Origin: Microglena sp. YARC | Taxonomy: Eukaryota; Chlorophyta; Chlorophyceae; Chlamydomonadales; Chlamydomonadaceae | NCBI GenBank assembly: GCA_022414725.1 | Contig: JAJSRW010002071.1 | Span: forward strand, 1-64,000 | Direction: 5' to 3' | Length of the DNA: 64,000 nt | Shown here: positions 1 to 11,975 of the stretch, one piece after another | Layout of the letters: every line of letters starts with the position of its first letter | Numbering within the stretch: the stretch's first letter is position 1 | The notes under the pieces: generated by a model | What the model was told of the DNA's origin: nothing | Database searches by the model: none | The model's input: the letters and a program-made list of their open reading frames with translations, nothing else | Program-made: the position numbers and the translations under genes

Positions 1-166
1 GGACGGCGTGAGCGAGTTGTTTCACAGTGCGTGTGTAGGATGTTAATGATGATTCTGAACAATTGCTGGTGGTTGAGTTTCGACTGCATTTGCGTGCTAG
101 TGCTATCTGCCCTCACTACTCCATTGCCCAATATGCCAGTGGTGTGACGTAACTAATTTGCAGACG

Positions 167-439
167 TTATGGTGTGATCCTCTGCCAGAATGCGTTGAAC
201 CTAGGAGTGGTATGCATCGGCGGATAGAATGCGGAGTTCAGAGGTGAAGAGAAAGTGTAGAGTAGTTGGATCGAATCATTTGTTAATGAGTTGGGAGTAG
301 CAGAGGCTGTCAGTGTGCAGGTAGTCATACTATACGTCAACTTGCGTGATATGGCTTGATGGATCCCTAATTCAGCCCGGTTGTTAGTTCTGGTGGCGCC
401 TTGGCCCCCTGGTTTAATGGAATAGCTCATACCGGCCAC
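167..439 (-). pseudogene. RNase H remnant of the LINE
   Basis: The minus-strand frame contains TNNRAEL followed by a helix-like stretch. This matches the RNase H motif around the second catalytic acidic residue. It lies downstream of the RT region, where LINEs that carry an RNase H domain have it. The frame is short and lacks a clear third catalytic Asp motif, so it is a degraded copy. Confidence 0.5.
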
Positions 440-3069
440 AGGTATTGTTAGACCCCTGCACCTATTCTGCTGGGTGCCAGGGGCCCCTTGATCAGGCTGC
501 CATTCAGTATAGACTGCAGACCTAGGGTAGTATGGCTGGGTTAGTGTCAGGGGTAGATACTGTGGGGAGCAGAGGGGGGCATGTGGTGGGTGGTAGGCTG
601 CCAGGCAGTGTGAGGGATTTAAGAGTCCTGGGTAGGTGATTTGTGTCTGAAGAGGTAAGGGGTAGGATGTGCAGGGAGGTTATTGTTCCCAGTTGGGTGA
701 GATGCTGAGCATGTGCTGTGACCAGATGTTCTTGAACCCCTGGAGACGGTTTAGGTATTCAGGTTGGCTGCTTGGTTGCTGATGATGCAGAATGGGAGCT
801 TGTGGGGAGAGGTAGGGTTGTGATGTTTGGCCCCTAGCCAGGTTTACGAGGTCTCTGATTCAGAGAAAGGTCTGGATCCAACGTGATGGATCCAGGGTGG
901 TGCAATATTTCTTGTAGGGGGCATTATATTGTAATGGGATGGAGTTAAGACAGTGCATGTTGGGAACGTGTGTATGTATGACCTCTCTGCGTCGTAAAGA
1001 CATCTGTCAGACTAGAGCCCACCTGAGTGCCTTGTTGCATCGGTGACGGAGGTAGGATGTCCACTTCGTTCAGGTGATCCCCTGTCCAGCATGCCTGTGG
1101 AAAGATCCCGTTGGCTCCAAAGAGCCCTGGTCAGCATGGGTTCATAGGAGGAAAAATTCTTCATTGGGCAGAATTAGTTGAGTGGGGTAGCAGTGCGGTG
1201 ATGGAGTGTAATGTTGAGGTTAGGGTTAACATTGGCGTTCAGAGGCACTGGGACAGGAAAGTGTATGCGGTGAAAGCTTGCGCTAGCGGGTGTCCTTGTG
1301 TGTGTATAGCTCGTGGCAGAGCGCGTACACGGTAGGAAATCCTCCTTGTGGTGCGAGTGGTTACCAAGTTGAAGGCGTGTAGTTTTTATTGTATTCCTTT
1401 TCCCCATAACAATCTTCGTGTGTGTGGAAATTCAAAAATCCAAGGAGGTGAGAAGCCGTGTTGGTACTATGACCCACACATTTCCTCGGTGGGGTTATAG
1501 AGGAATGTAGTGTCTGCATGCGTGTGGGTTTGATGGCCTTTTCTGAGCCAGTGAGGATGCCAGTTTGGGCTGTGTGTTTGAGTGGTGATTGGATGTCCCA
1601 GGTAGGGTTCCTCGGTCAATGAGTTGTCTAATGTGAAGAAGTTTGTGGACAAGGGCATGGTTATCAGCGTTGAAGCCAGGTGTAGTGGCCCCCATTGTCC
1701 CACGGTGTTGCTGGGAGTTAGTAAGGTGGGAGTCTCTTCTGGGGTTAAGATGGGTTGTGGTGGTGGGTGTGTCTTTGAAGGCCTGGAGAAAAGGGCGTGT
1801 CATAGGTGGATTGGGCCCAGCATAGTGATGGGTGGGTGGGTGGTAATGGTTGTGGTTTCCAGTGGACCTCTAGAGGTGGTGGGGAGAATTGGGTTACTGT
1901 GAAGGATAGTGTAACCAATTTGGGTGTATTGACTGATATGGTCGTTGTGCATGGTGATGGGGGCCCATTGGAGGTGGGCAGTGCAGGTGGTGATGCTGTG
2001 TCCCTAGTGTCCATTGGTTCCGTTTGCTGCGCCAGCTGGTGATGCTAAGGGGTTTGTACTAGTTACCATAGGTGAGGTGAAGGAGACGGTAGGGGGGGAT
2101 GGGGATCCAGGGTAGGGTGGAGCATTGCTGCCTTGAGAAGATCAGGGTTGGAGACCTTAGTGATGTTGTAGTGCTTAAAGAAGGGCTTGGCTGGGCCGCG
2201 GATGATGGCCTTGCAGAGGTGAAGGCGGGATGCCCCAGGTTGTGGCGGCTTCATTGTTGCCCCATGCTTTACCGTAGTGGGGTCGACGTTGGCGTTCCAT
2301 TCGGCTGTGGAGTTGCAGGTGGTCACGCCCACCATTGTTCCCCGCTGAGGTCTCGGAGAGGTCTGCTGTGTAGTCCGCTCTTGACAGGAGGTTGCGCTCG
2401 GCTGGTGGGGTAGCGCTGAGTTGGGGTGGAGGCCGGGCGGGCGACAAACATGTTCTGCGCTCGGCTGACGGTTTGGGTGGGATGGTGTATACGAGGTAAG
2501 TTGTCGCTGCGGTAATGGAAGAGGTTGGCATGGCTGAAGGAGGGGAGCAGGTCGGGGCTGTTGCCAGTGAGGTGTGCTGTAGAGGAGGGTTGAGGGAGCG
2601 CCGATGGTGCTTTGTGACTTTGCCCTGTGTGATAGAGGAGATCCGTGGTAGTGATAAGGTGAGTGCCTGCTGGAGTAACCAGGTCGTGGTATGTATAGAT
2701 CCCTAGATCGTGGAAGGGAGTCACAAGGAGAGACAGGGATGTGACAGGTTGAGGGAGAAAGCAAGTACTGATTGGATGTGTGAGCTTATCCAGGAGTTCT
2801 GTGTCATTCCAGGTAATTTGGATGTTTGAATGGTCTAGGAGTTGAAGTTGCCGGCAATGAGAGAGTATTGGAGGAGTTTGGGAGAGAGCGAGGTTGGAGT
2901 GAGAGTGTGGAAAGTTTTGAAGGTTTTAGTGAGGAGAGATTTGTTAGTATGCCAGGCGTCCAGTGTCATTCATTGGCGTGGGTGAGGGCAGAGGCAGTAA
3001 TTTGGTGTGTATTCAGTGAGGAGAGAGGGGATCCCTAGTGCCTGCCTCTGTTTGGGCAGGTGTAGTGCC

Positions 3070-4400
3070 CTAGTGGGGAAGGATGGGAAGGCTGCTGCAC
3101 AGTTTGACTGTCTTAAGTACTGCTTTATCTATAATGTGGATGTCTGTGAGAGAGAAGGGGGCTACGATCATAGGGTATTTGATGGCTGCTCTGATGCATT
3201 GTGTGATTATGCGTATGCATTGTTCCAGGGGTTGCCCTGCTTTTAGCTTTGTTGAGTAAAATGTAGGCCCTTGTGTGGATAATGTCAAGGGTGGCATGCA
3301 GTTGGGTTTCCAGTTGAGGGTGAGAGAGATGTGGACTCCTAAGTATTTGTAGGCTATATCTGTGGTTGATAAGTGGCATATGTGTCCCAAGGGCTATTTT
3401 GTCCTGGAGTCTTTGTTTGAGGATATCAGTGTGGGTGGGGGTTTGAGGGTGTGTCTTGTGAAGGATGCCACTGACCACACATTTGGTAGCATTGAGAGGG
3501 AGATGCCAGACCAGGTGCTGAACAGTTGGACTTTTACCACATTGGATGCGGAGGTCCTCGACCGTTCCAGTGAGGACTGCGGTGTCATCGCGCCGTACCC
3601 AGGCTGCTGGTGAGGTGCTCGTCAGCCTCGCGGTGGGAAGGGAGGGCAGCGCGGTATCCCCTACCTCCTGAGCATAGCCATCGGTGGAGGGGTTCAATAA
3701 AGATGATGAAGAGGAGAGGGGAGAGTGTGTTCTCTTGGATGGATCCCTGGTGATGGGGGAGATGGGGTTGACCAGGTGTGTTGTTAAAGAGGATGTGAGT
3801 GTTGGAGTTGGTATAGATCCCTTTGACTGTGTCTTATGGTGTCGTGGGTGAATCCAAGGTTGTGCATAATGCAAAGAAGTTTTTGGTGATCTATATGTTG
3901 AAGGCAGAGCTAAAGTCAAAGTAAAGCTGCGTACAAGTCTTGTTGGAAGAGGGAGGCATCCTCTATGTTGTGAAGGAGGTTGAGGAGCTGCCTATAGGTG
4001 CTCTTGTCTTTTCTAAATCCCTCTTGGCAGGTGCTGAGAACATGATTGGTTTCTGAGTAGGTGGAAATTGTGTTTGGTGATGAGAGAGGTCCAGAGTTTA
4101 GCCACAGAATTGTTAAGTCCTATGGGTCTATAGTTTCTGGGGAAGGTACGGGTCAGATTTTTTGTAAAGCATAACTGTGTGAGAAGTTTTTCAGCAGTCC
4201 TGGGGTTTCTCCCAGGATCCAGGAGATTTGCATAAGTTTGGAATGACAGTGTGCATTGCGGTGGGGAGACACATCAGTAATTCAATTGGGTATCCCATCT
4301 GGTCCTGTGGCTTTATTTGTGGCCAGTTTTCTGATGCAGTCGGTGTAGGCAGTTGGGGATGAGAGGTAGGTGTAGGGTGAGGCAGTATGCTGATAGAGGT
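3070..4400 (-). pseudogene. Reverse transcriptase remnant of the LINE
   Basis: Several RT blocks can be read on the minus strand in different frames. Near 4.3 kb there is a block resembling the N-terminal RT motif that ends in PIELL. Near 4.0 kb is QEGFRKDKST followed by a run ending EDASLFQQDLY. Near 3.92 kb, after a frameshift, is YFDFSSAFN, equivalent to RT motif A with its catalytic Asp. Near 3.58 kb is RDDTAVL, equivalent to the catalytic (Y/A)ADD motif with its first residues altered. The order and spacing are those of a non-LTR RT. Internal stops and frameshifts make it non-functional. Confidence 0.75.
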
Positions 4401-5440
4401 GCGGGGGGTTCGAGTTGAAAATTTGTCAGTGTGTGTTTCCCAGGGGGGAGGGGTAGAGTAAGGCAGTGTAAGTTGCCATTGGGGGGGGGCACAGGGGGAG
4501 ACATGGAGTTTGCCCATGTGTTTGGTCAAAAAGGTCAAGGAGATCTTTAGTTTTAGTATGAAGGGTTCCAGTTTGCTGGTTAAGAAGGACAGTGGGAGAG
4601 TGGGGGCTGGCCGTCTGGTTTGAAGATGTGTCTATGCGTAACCCCGCGCCTGTGTATTAAGGCGATGGCGAAACTTCTTGATGGCCTTGGTGCTTCTTTC
4701 CTCCTTTTTGCAGGGCTTGGATAGTGCGTAGCTCCTGGATAGTGTGTTGTATGTCATCAAGTGAGTGATTGACGGTATTGGGTTAAGAAGGGGGTTGTGG
4801 AGGAGAAGGAGTTGGACTTGCGTTGTAGTTTGTAGAGGGCAGTCTGGAGGAAAGGATGGGGAAGAGGCGAGGTTATCATATCCAGATTGGTCCATGGAGT
4901 AGGATTGGGTGCGGAGAGTTTTTAATGTGTTTCACGTGTTAGTTAAGTTGTTGGTAAAGGATTTAGCTGTCTTTCTGGGGAGGGAAGATGCCAGAGATGG
5001 TTTGTTTAGTGGGCAAGTCTCTATCATTAATACTGAGGGCTTGATGCAGGGTGGTCATAAGGTGGTCGGCCATACTGTTGAGGTCTTCTGGAAGTGTAGT
5101 CATCAGTTCCTGCCTGATGGATTGAATGTGAGAGGCAGTCCTGTCTTCCCCAAGAAGGTCCTGAGCAGTTTGCCAGGCGGATTCTATGTTAGTGTGAAAG
5201 CTCAGGAATTGGGGGAGGTATTGAGTAGTGATGGCTTGCCTAGTTTTCTCTTTGTCTGATTGTTTAAGAGGGAGGAAGAGCTGAGGGGAGGTGTAGGTGT
5301 TGGTTGGAGGTATGGCAGGAGGGGGGAGGAGAGTGGAGGTGAGGCGTTGCTCAAGTGCTTGGTGGTCTAGGGTGTCCCCCATTTGGTGGGTGCTTTCAGT
5401 GGTGTGGGTGCCCGGAGGTGAGTTGATGAGCAGGATATCA

Positions 5441-5985
5441 TCAATACGACTGCTGTAGGGGGTGTTGTTGCTGCAAGAAAAGTATGTGTGAGGTCTGGGT
5501 TGTGGTTGTGGAGTGATACAGAGTTGAGAAATGTGTTTGCTGGTGAGAAATGTCATCTGGATATTTGGTTAGACTGCCTTCTGTCAGTGTGTGGCATGTG
5601 GCATTCCAGTCCCCAGCTAGGATGTAGTGGTGGGTAGGATTTTTCTCAGTAATGTGGTGGATGTAGGAGTAGATGTTCTCTCTTTTGGGGGCATTGTTAC
5701 AGGGCATGTAGACGCCCAGGACATGGGTTATGTTGTTTATGGTTTGGTGAGTAATGTGTCCAGAGAGTTCGACTGGAGTTTCATGATTGACTGGGTGAGC
5801 AGTGACTGTTTTTCCTGATTAGGGTAATGACCCCTGCTGAGGGGGTGACTATTTTGTCAGGGCTGGTAGCTTGGAGAGTAGTTTTGGCTGTTGTGGTGGA
5901 AGTGATAATCATGCATGTCTGATTTAATCATGTTTTAGAATGGATTTTCTGTGTGAGAGTAGTTTGGTTTCAGTGAGAATTATTA
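5441..5985 (-). pseudogene. AP endonuclease remnant of the LINE
   Basis: On the minus strand, LTETKL (about 5.96 kb) is followed by a GVITLIR-like strand, then VLGVYMPCN and LAGDWNAT. These correspond to successive motifs of the apurinic/apyrimidinic endonuclease domain that nicks target DNA in LINEs: the metal-binding Glu region and the GDWN core. A frameshift and stop codons separate LTETKL from the rest. Its position just upstream of the RT supports the assignment. Confidence 0.65.
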
Positions 5986-6343
5986 TATCAATTATCCCTG
6001 GATCTAATGTGATCATAGATGACTTCCCAGGAGGATCCAATTCCCCTGCAGTTGATAGTGGTGATGTTAGTGTCATTAAGAATGTGTTCCTGCTGTTGGA
6101 CAGGGTGGTCTGAGGTTTGTTCAGAGTATTTAGGCTTACTACGTTTCACCGGTGAGGTGGGCTTGGTAGTGCTGATAGACTGCTGCTTCTTGGACGGGGG
6201 GGGAGCTCCAGGGATCCGGGTCTGTCTGAGCTTGTTTGTATTCAGGGATGGTAGGCCTGCTGGGGGTGGGAGCCTTGCTGCCTGTATTGGGGGGGAAGGT
6301 CACTTCGTGACCGTTTTTTAGTGGTGGTAGTTTTCTGGATTTT

Positions 6344-7090
6344 TTAGATTTTTTGGTAGAGGGTGTAGGGTTTCTTACGTTTTGCGTGGGATTCATCCTC
6401 AGATACTAGATAAGATAATGTCATCATCTTCGTCTGTGGGTGTTTCAGTGTTATTTTGAGTGGTAGGGATTGTTTGATCTGGTGGTGAAAGGTGGTGGAT
6501 TGGTGTAGGTGTTGATCTGTTGAGAGTCTTCTAGGATGGGTACCATTGGTATTAGGGTGGGGATTGGTTGGATCAAAATAGAGATCAGGTTGAAATGGAT
6601 GGCCATGGAAGGAGGGTGTAGCCTGGCTAAGAGTGTAGATGCGCCCCTGGAGCTGGTGCCAGTCCTTGGGGGTTAGGATGGTGGGTTCAGAGATTTCAGA
6701 GTCAAGGTTGTACCATTTATTGTTGTAGTATTTGATAGTGATTGCATGACCATAGCATTGGACCAGTAGTGTGCAGTATGAATTTGGTGCTATTGATGGG
6801 AATTCTGCTAAGGATTTGTTGTTTGGTGCTACAAGTGGATGCCTGTTTTCATAGTTTTCTTCAGTGTTAGGAGATGAGGTGTGTAGTGGTGTGTATGGGT
6901 GGTTCCTGTGGCTGACCAGGTATCCAGTGCAGTCTGCTTGGTGAAGGTGTAGTAAGTCAATAAGGGCATTATTATAGTTTCTAGAGGGGTTGAGAAAATA
7001 TGATCCCATAACCTTCCAGTGATTATCAGTGGCTCTAGTGACTTGAGTGTGGAGTTTGTTAGCAAAGTCTAGGACTAGATTGATATCCAT
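6344..7090 (-). pseudogene. LINE-encoded ORF, possible papain-fold protease
   Basis: This is a 248-residue open frame upstream of the endonuclease region on the same strand. It contains CYGHAITIKYY followed by WYNLDS. A His followed about 15 residues later by W-x-x-x-D/N resembles the His and Asp/Asn part of OTU-like or Ulp-like cysteine proteases, which some long LINEs encode. No convincing catalytic Cys motif was found, so the protease reading is only suggestive. The C-terminal third is Pro/His/Thr-rich, low-complexity sequence. Confidence 0.35.
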
Positions 7091-7715
7091 GGCTTTGTAT
7101 CCAAGGTAGGCATTGATGGAGTGAATTTGGCAGTGAGAGGCTGTTTGGGCTTCCCAGTATGGGGCAGACTCAGACTTACTTTGTAGGCGTCTGCTTCCTC
7201 TGGGTCTACCTCCTCTGAGTGTGGGGGGTGTAGGAGGAGTGGAGAGGGGGCAGCTGTAGGGGTACTTACTGCTGTGAGCATCCTCCTGAGTATCTGAGCT
7301 GTCTATGGGTAGAGTGAGAGCAGGAGAGATAGGGGAGGGAAGAGTGCAGGCAAGGTTTAATCTGTTACAGGTTGTAATCTCAGCACAGGAGTGGCAGGCT
7401 GTGCTTTGGTCTGGCAGGGGTTCACATTATAAGGAGATAGTGTCGCAGATGGGCTCATATCCATGTCTATTTTTTTCTATTTTTTGTTGCTCTTGCTATG
7501 GATGTTTCCACTGGGACAGTGGGTAGTGCTGATAAGAGAGAAGAGCAGGAGGAGCAGTGCTGTTATCCAGAGGTCCAGGGGGTTTGCTACTTCCTGTCCC
7601 TTGAAGGTGTTGGCTTTGGGGTAAGCCTTGTTGGCTGTGGTGCTGGCAACCTGTGGAGTGGTGAGTGTTTTGATGTTGTTGGTTTTTGGTGGCAGGGATG
7701 CAGGTGTAGAAGGTA

Positions 7716-10700
7716 CTATAGGGTTTGGTTTGATTGGGGTTTACCTTGAGAGCAGCTGTTTTGGAGGAAGCTGCTCCAGTCATTTCCCAGTTCAGGGTCT
7801 GCTGGGGTGTTGCAGTGCTCACTGGTGATGGCACCTGCTCCAAAGATGTCATCATCATCAGCGGCTTCATAGGGTGCAGGTTGGCCAAGCTGCAGGTGGA
7901 TCAGGGGTTTCATGGTTGAGGAGCATGTCAACAATGGCCTTCTGGTAGGTGGTGACATGGTATTCGGGGGGTGTCCATCCAGGGAGGTCTTGAGAGCCTT
8001 CCATTGGTCCAGGTCACCCTTGGTGTGGGGGTCAAGGGGGCCTTTTCCCTTGGCGGGAATTCTTGGAGATCTCTCTCCTGATCATCCAAGTGGCCAGGCA
8101 GTTCCAGATCTTGCCTGGCTTGCCCTTGGTCATGGCAGGGTCGTAGTTAGGGAGGAAGGAGGGCCTGAGGGTGTAGGTAGAGCCACCAGAATGGAGGATG
8201 CCTCTGGTGGAGAGGAAGGTTATCAGGACTATAGCTCTGTTTAAGAGCATGAGGTGGATGCCTCGGTTGGCTTGTGTTGACCTGGTGATAGGATCATGTA
8301 AGTAGAGAGGGATGCCCTCCCTGGTGACAAGGGAGTTGTTTAATGTGAGCAGCGGTGGTGACATAATCGCTGCAGATCTTTTCCCTGGAGATGATGTCCA
8401 CAGGTCTGGTGAGTGTAGGTCCTCATCAAGGCCCTCCAGCTCCTTGGGGAACATCCTCCTCAGAGTAGCGAGGTAGTGCCTGTTGGATTCCATGATGACT
8501 TGGTGCAGTCCAAGGCGGTCTTCAAGGTTGACGATCTGGTCAGTCTTCAAGATCACTGAGCACTGGTAGGCATCTGAGGGGATGTTGGAGGGGCTGATGA
8601 AGAGGCTGTAGTGGTCAGTCCTCCTGATGTGGAGGGGGAGCAGGGACTCAATGGACTCCTTGATTGCGGGAGTGGCGCACATGGCGCTGGTGACAGTCCT
8701 CTTGTCGCGAGTGGTCTCTACCAGCATGAAAGTTGAGTGAGTTATGCACTGTCATGGTGTCGTCGTGGTCTTCTTTGTTAATCAAGGCGAGCTGGAGGAT
8801 GACCTCGAGCTTCACAAGCCAGTTGGGTTTGTCTTCTGCTTCGATGTTCCTCCAGTCGGAGTGCATGTAAGCTTTCAGAGGCTCGGCGAACCTCCTCGAT
8901 GTCGTGGAAGTCGAGGTGGTCAGGAGGGGGATAAGTCACTGGGACAGAGAAGCTGAGGGGAGGTGATGGTGAGGTGAGTTTCCTGGGGGGTCCTGCGACT
9001 TCCGCATCATCTGCGGCGTTGGTCTTCTGCCCCTTGGCCTTCTTGGTGGGAGGGGCATGGTCATGGCCAGGGGCATCAAGGGTTGGAGAAGGGTGTGGGA
9101 GGGTCAGTGACATCTGTGCCCTGTGCTTCTGTCATATGCTCATCTCCCCCTTCAGCTAGGGGGTCTGGAGATGCCCCTGGGGCTGGTGGGTGTGCAGGGT
9201 TGGTTGTTCTGCCAGGGGGATAGTGGGGAATGGGTACAAGTGTTGTGGCAATAGGTGCAGTGGGTTGCTCTGAGAGGACACTTCCACTGGGAGTATGGGT
9301 GGGGATCCTGGTCTGCTGCCAAACATCAATGATCTTGCCAGGCAGGGTTTCTGGTGGACCTGCCCAGGAGGTAAGTCTAGTGATGGTGTTGGCTCTAGAG
9401 ATGGTGCCCTTGGGATAGAGGCTCTCACTGTCTTCAATATTGACTAAGATTTTGCAGGGGATGAGGTGGTTGGTGTTTACTAAAGGGGTGAGAGTGGGTA
9501 CCCCTGTCTCAAGGTTTCTGCTTTTGGCTAGGACTGCAAAGTTGCAGAGGTGTTTGATAGTCAGGAGGGGGAGTTTGTGCAGGTGAGTGGCATGAATGTG
9601 GACTGTTACTTTTCCCACTCTACGGGTGTAGTAGGGGTGCTGCAGACTTGGTCGACATGCTTCTCACTGATGTCGCCAGCGCAGTATGCCAGGGGGCATC
9701 TGGCGGAAATGCTGCGTTGACATGCCTAGCAACTGAGTCAGGGGTGGTGCAAGCCAAGGCATTGTCAGGGAAGAAGCCGGGTCTGGGCCTGTTGGTAAGC
9801 CTCATGCTGGTGGTGTTGCCAACAATGCCTCCCAGCACCACCTTGATAATCTTGGCATCTTGGGGAATGCCGTGGATGGGGTAAGTCACAACTGTTTGGT
9901 CGCTCAGCTCGGCCGCGAAGGGGTCGATGTTATGGAAGACTGATTCGTCGTTGGGTGACGGAGGGTGGATGGTTGCGTTAATTTCCTCGTGGGTCTCATA
10001 GACTCGGATGGCTCGCTGTAGGTGAGTATCCAGGAAGACGTGGCGTTGCGCGGTGAATCCTCGGGGGGGTAGAGGACGTCCCCTCTGGATTCGAGCACAG
10101 GCTTGGTGCCACTAAGACCTGTCGAGGAGATATTGTTATTTGCGAGGTTCGGATAGCTGCCGTCAGGCTTATGCTTTCCATTTTGGGGGCTGCCGTCAGG
10201 CTTTTGCCCCCCATTGAATCTGCAGGATTCAATAGGACTCTCACCTTCGCCACGATGGACGGTATTATCCCAGTAAGGGTGGATTTGGGGGAGATGTTGG
10301 TTTGGATGGAATGTGTTGTTGCGGAGCAGGGAGACGCAGCAATGGTCGAAGGGAGGTTGAGGGTCGGTGCGTGAGTACAGGTCGTTACTGGGGAGGCACG
10401 ACTCGTAGTTCTCACCTGTGAGGAGCTTAGATTGGAAGGGGCCATATCGGAGCATTGTATCGTTGGAGGGTTGTGGGGCTTGAGAGTTGCAAGTGTTGTG
10501 GTGTTGGAAGGCTGTGCTTGTTAGGAGGATAAGAAGGACGCCGATGTGGATCGTCGCGTTGGAGATGGTATCTTTTCCATAGTAGGGTTTGGTGGTGATA
10601 TTTGATTGTTTGATGCTGGAAGTGGAGATGATATTTTTTTTGATGGTGGTCAGGATTCGTCGGAGGGTGGTGACGATCATCGTGGGATTTGGTATGCAGG

Positions 10701-10980
10701 TGCCCCATCCTGGAATATCTGTATAGCAGGTGTTCCAAGATCGCTTCGCGACAGCGTGTCCGCTCGAAACGTGGTGTTGTTTTTCTTGTTTGGTGTATAT
10801 TTGGTAATCCGCCCGGTACGGGGATTTGGTGGTAGAATTTGGTTGGGTGATGCTGGCAGAGGCGTTGGGCGCTTTGATATTCCCTACCTTTTTCCATGGG
10901 TTTTGCTGCGCTCTGGTGCTTCCAGAGCGCTGCTTCCCTGGATTCGAACTGCTCGCTCGCCGACAGTTGAGATGGATCAC
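7716..10980 (-). pseudogene. Upstream ORF region of the LINE
   Basis: Several minus-strand frames are open here (8032-8727, 9076-9618, 9620-9889, 9904-10980). They are Pro/Thr/His-rich, with some better-structured stretches such as 8032-8727 and 9620-9889. They lie 5' of the endonuclease in the element's orientation and probably derive from its first ORF or a long N-terminal extension. Frames abut or overlap at frameshifts. No zinc knuckle or other named domain was recognised. The C/A-rich composition of this strand keeps frames open and inflates apparent ORF length. Confidence 0.35.
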
Positions 10981-11231
10981 TTTGGAGGAGGTGGAGGTGG
11001 GGAGCGGTGGATCTGAGATGGGGGCACATTGCTCATTTCCCTCGCGGGTGTGATCGTTACAAAGCCTAGCGTCGCGGCATTCCGAATCCAGTTTCCGCTA
11101 ATGCGGAGGGGAAGTAGCGCCTACGAAATCTGCTCTCGATGTTTTTACTAAAACATGGATAAAATTGGGACGGATATTGCGATACGGTATAAGGGTGTTA
11201 CATAAGGTTTATATCAACATCCCATATCATC

Positions 11232-11852
11232 ATGAGCCATTCTTGTGCATCAAGTACATATTTTCCATTGTCAAATGTGCCAGGTGTCACAAAATGGTTT
11301 GAGACAAATTACTTGCACACTATAAATGACCCAATTACTCTAGTATTCACAGAGGCTGGCCATGCTTGTGCAGAGCTCACAATGGCAAAACAACTGATTG
11401 AACATGGGTTGAAATGCATGAGTATCATCATCATGGACCGAACATACGTAGGCATTATCTCACCATGTCGAGCTCTTGTTCATCAAATTGAACAACGTGG
11501 CATACAAATTACGCTAATCGGTACATACTGTTCTCTTGTTCCCCAAATCCTCACCATCAGGGGAAAATTCGCAATCATCGGACTTCATCAAAGCCATGTT
11601 TTTCACAATTTGCAAGAAGTTGCAGACTACAATATGTACATACAGGCTTGTGTTGCTTCTCGATGCAACGGTCGCTTGATCACACCCTACTTAAATATCA
11701 TGGACTGTTCAAGGTTGCATTTCGCATTAGCGGCCCATAGACATGGGCTCTTTAAACCCATGCTTAACACTGTCCATGAACACACGTACATCAATTCCAC
11801 TCCATGGGATGAATGGTATAGGTGGACGGAATCACGAAAAAACCTGAAGTGA
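11232..11852 (+). CDS. Hypothetical protein, Rossmann-like N-terminal half
   Basis: This is a 206-residue ORF starting ATG just downstream of an AT-rich stretch. Its composition is normal, unlike the neighbouring LINE. The N-terminal half alternates strand and helix: a strand ending in FTEAGHAC, a helix, then a strand IIIMDR, which suggests a Rossmann-like fold. I do not recognise a family. The stop codon falls at the start of a repeat (11,845-11,975) that recurs at 16.2 kb, so the gene's 3' end coincides with a mobile or duplicated unit. It could be a host gene or a viral relic. Confidence 0.45.
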   Translation: MSHSCASSTYFPLSNVPGVTKWFETNYLHTINDPITLVFTEAGHACAELTMAKQLIEHGLKCMSIIIMDRTYVGIISPCRALVHQIEQRGIQITLIGTYCSLVPQILTIRGKFAIIGLHQSHVFHNLQEVADYNMYIQACVASRCNGRLITPYLNIMDCSRLHFALAAHRHGLFKPMLNTVHEHTYINSTPWDEWYRWTESRKNLK

Positions 11853-11975
11853 TTTCTTGTCTACCCATAGCCACGCAGCATAGGTTGACAACCAACGCGT
11901 ACACGACATTGGTTGTCATGTGCGCCATGATTGCTGTCGAGCTGCTCATATGCTATCCCAAAGCGCGCATTTACA
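11845..11975 (+). repeat. Dispersed repeat, copy 1
   Basis: About 130 bp starting at the end of the upstream ORF (GAAGTGATTTCTTGTC) recurs nearly identically at 16,233-16,365. Only a few substitutions and a 3-base indel separate the copies. No terminal inverted repeat was seen. Confidence 0.85.

Larger units (their letters stand above)
1..11050 (-). mobile_element. Degenerate long non-LTR (LINE) retrotransposon
   Basis: The plus strand is strongly G/T-rich, and the minus strand carries a decayed series of retrotransposon domains. Read on the minus strand the order is: upstream ORFs (about 11.0-7.5 kb), a possible cysteine protease, an AP endonuclease, reverse transcriptase, and an RNase H remnant at the window edge. 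AP endonuclease before RT before RNase H is a LINE arrangement. Long elements of the RandI/Dualen type are known to combine endonuclease, RT and RNase H, sometimes with a protease, so this is a possible affiliation. Frameshifts and stops interrupt every domain, so no single ORF spans the element. Its 3' end lies beyond the left edge. The exact 5' limit near 11 kb is inferred from the change in base composition. Confidence 0.7.

Noticed and set aside
1624..2764. Plus- and minus-strand ORFs in the left 3 kb as separate genes
   Set aside because: Extreme G/T versus C/A strand bias keeps frames open by chance. No domains were recognised apart from the LINE remnants.
10900..10965. tRNA gene (TTCGAATCC-like T-loop on the minus strand)
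   Set aside because: Only the T-loop word and an unrelated 9-bp hairpin are present. No acceptor stem, D-arm or anticodon arm could be fitted.
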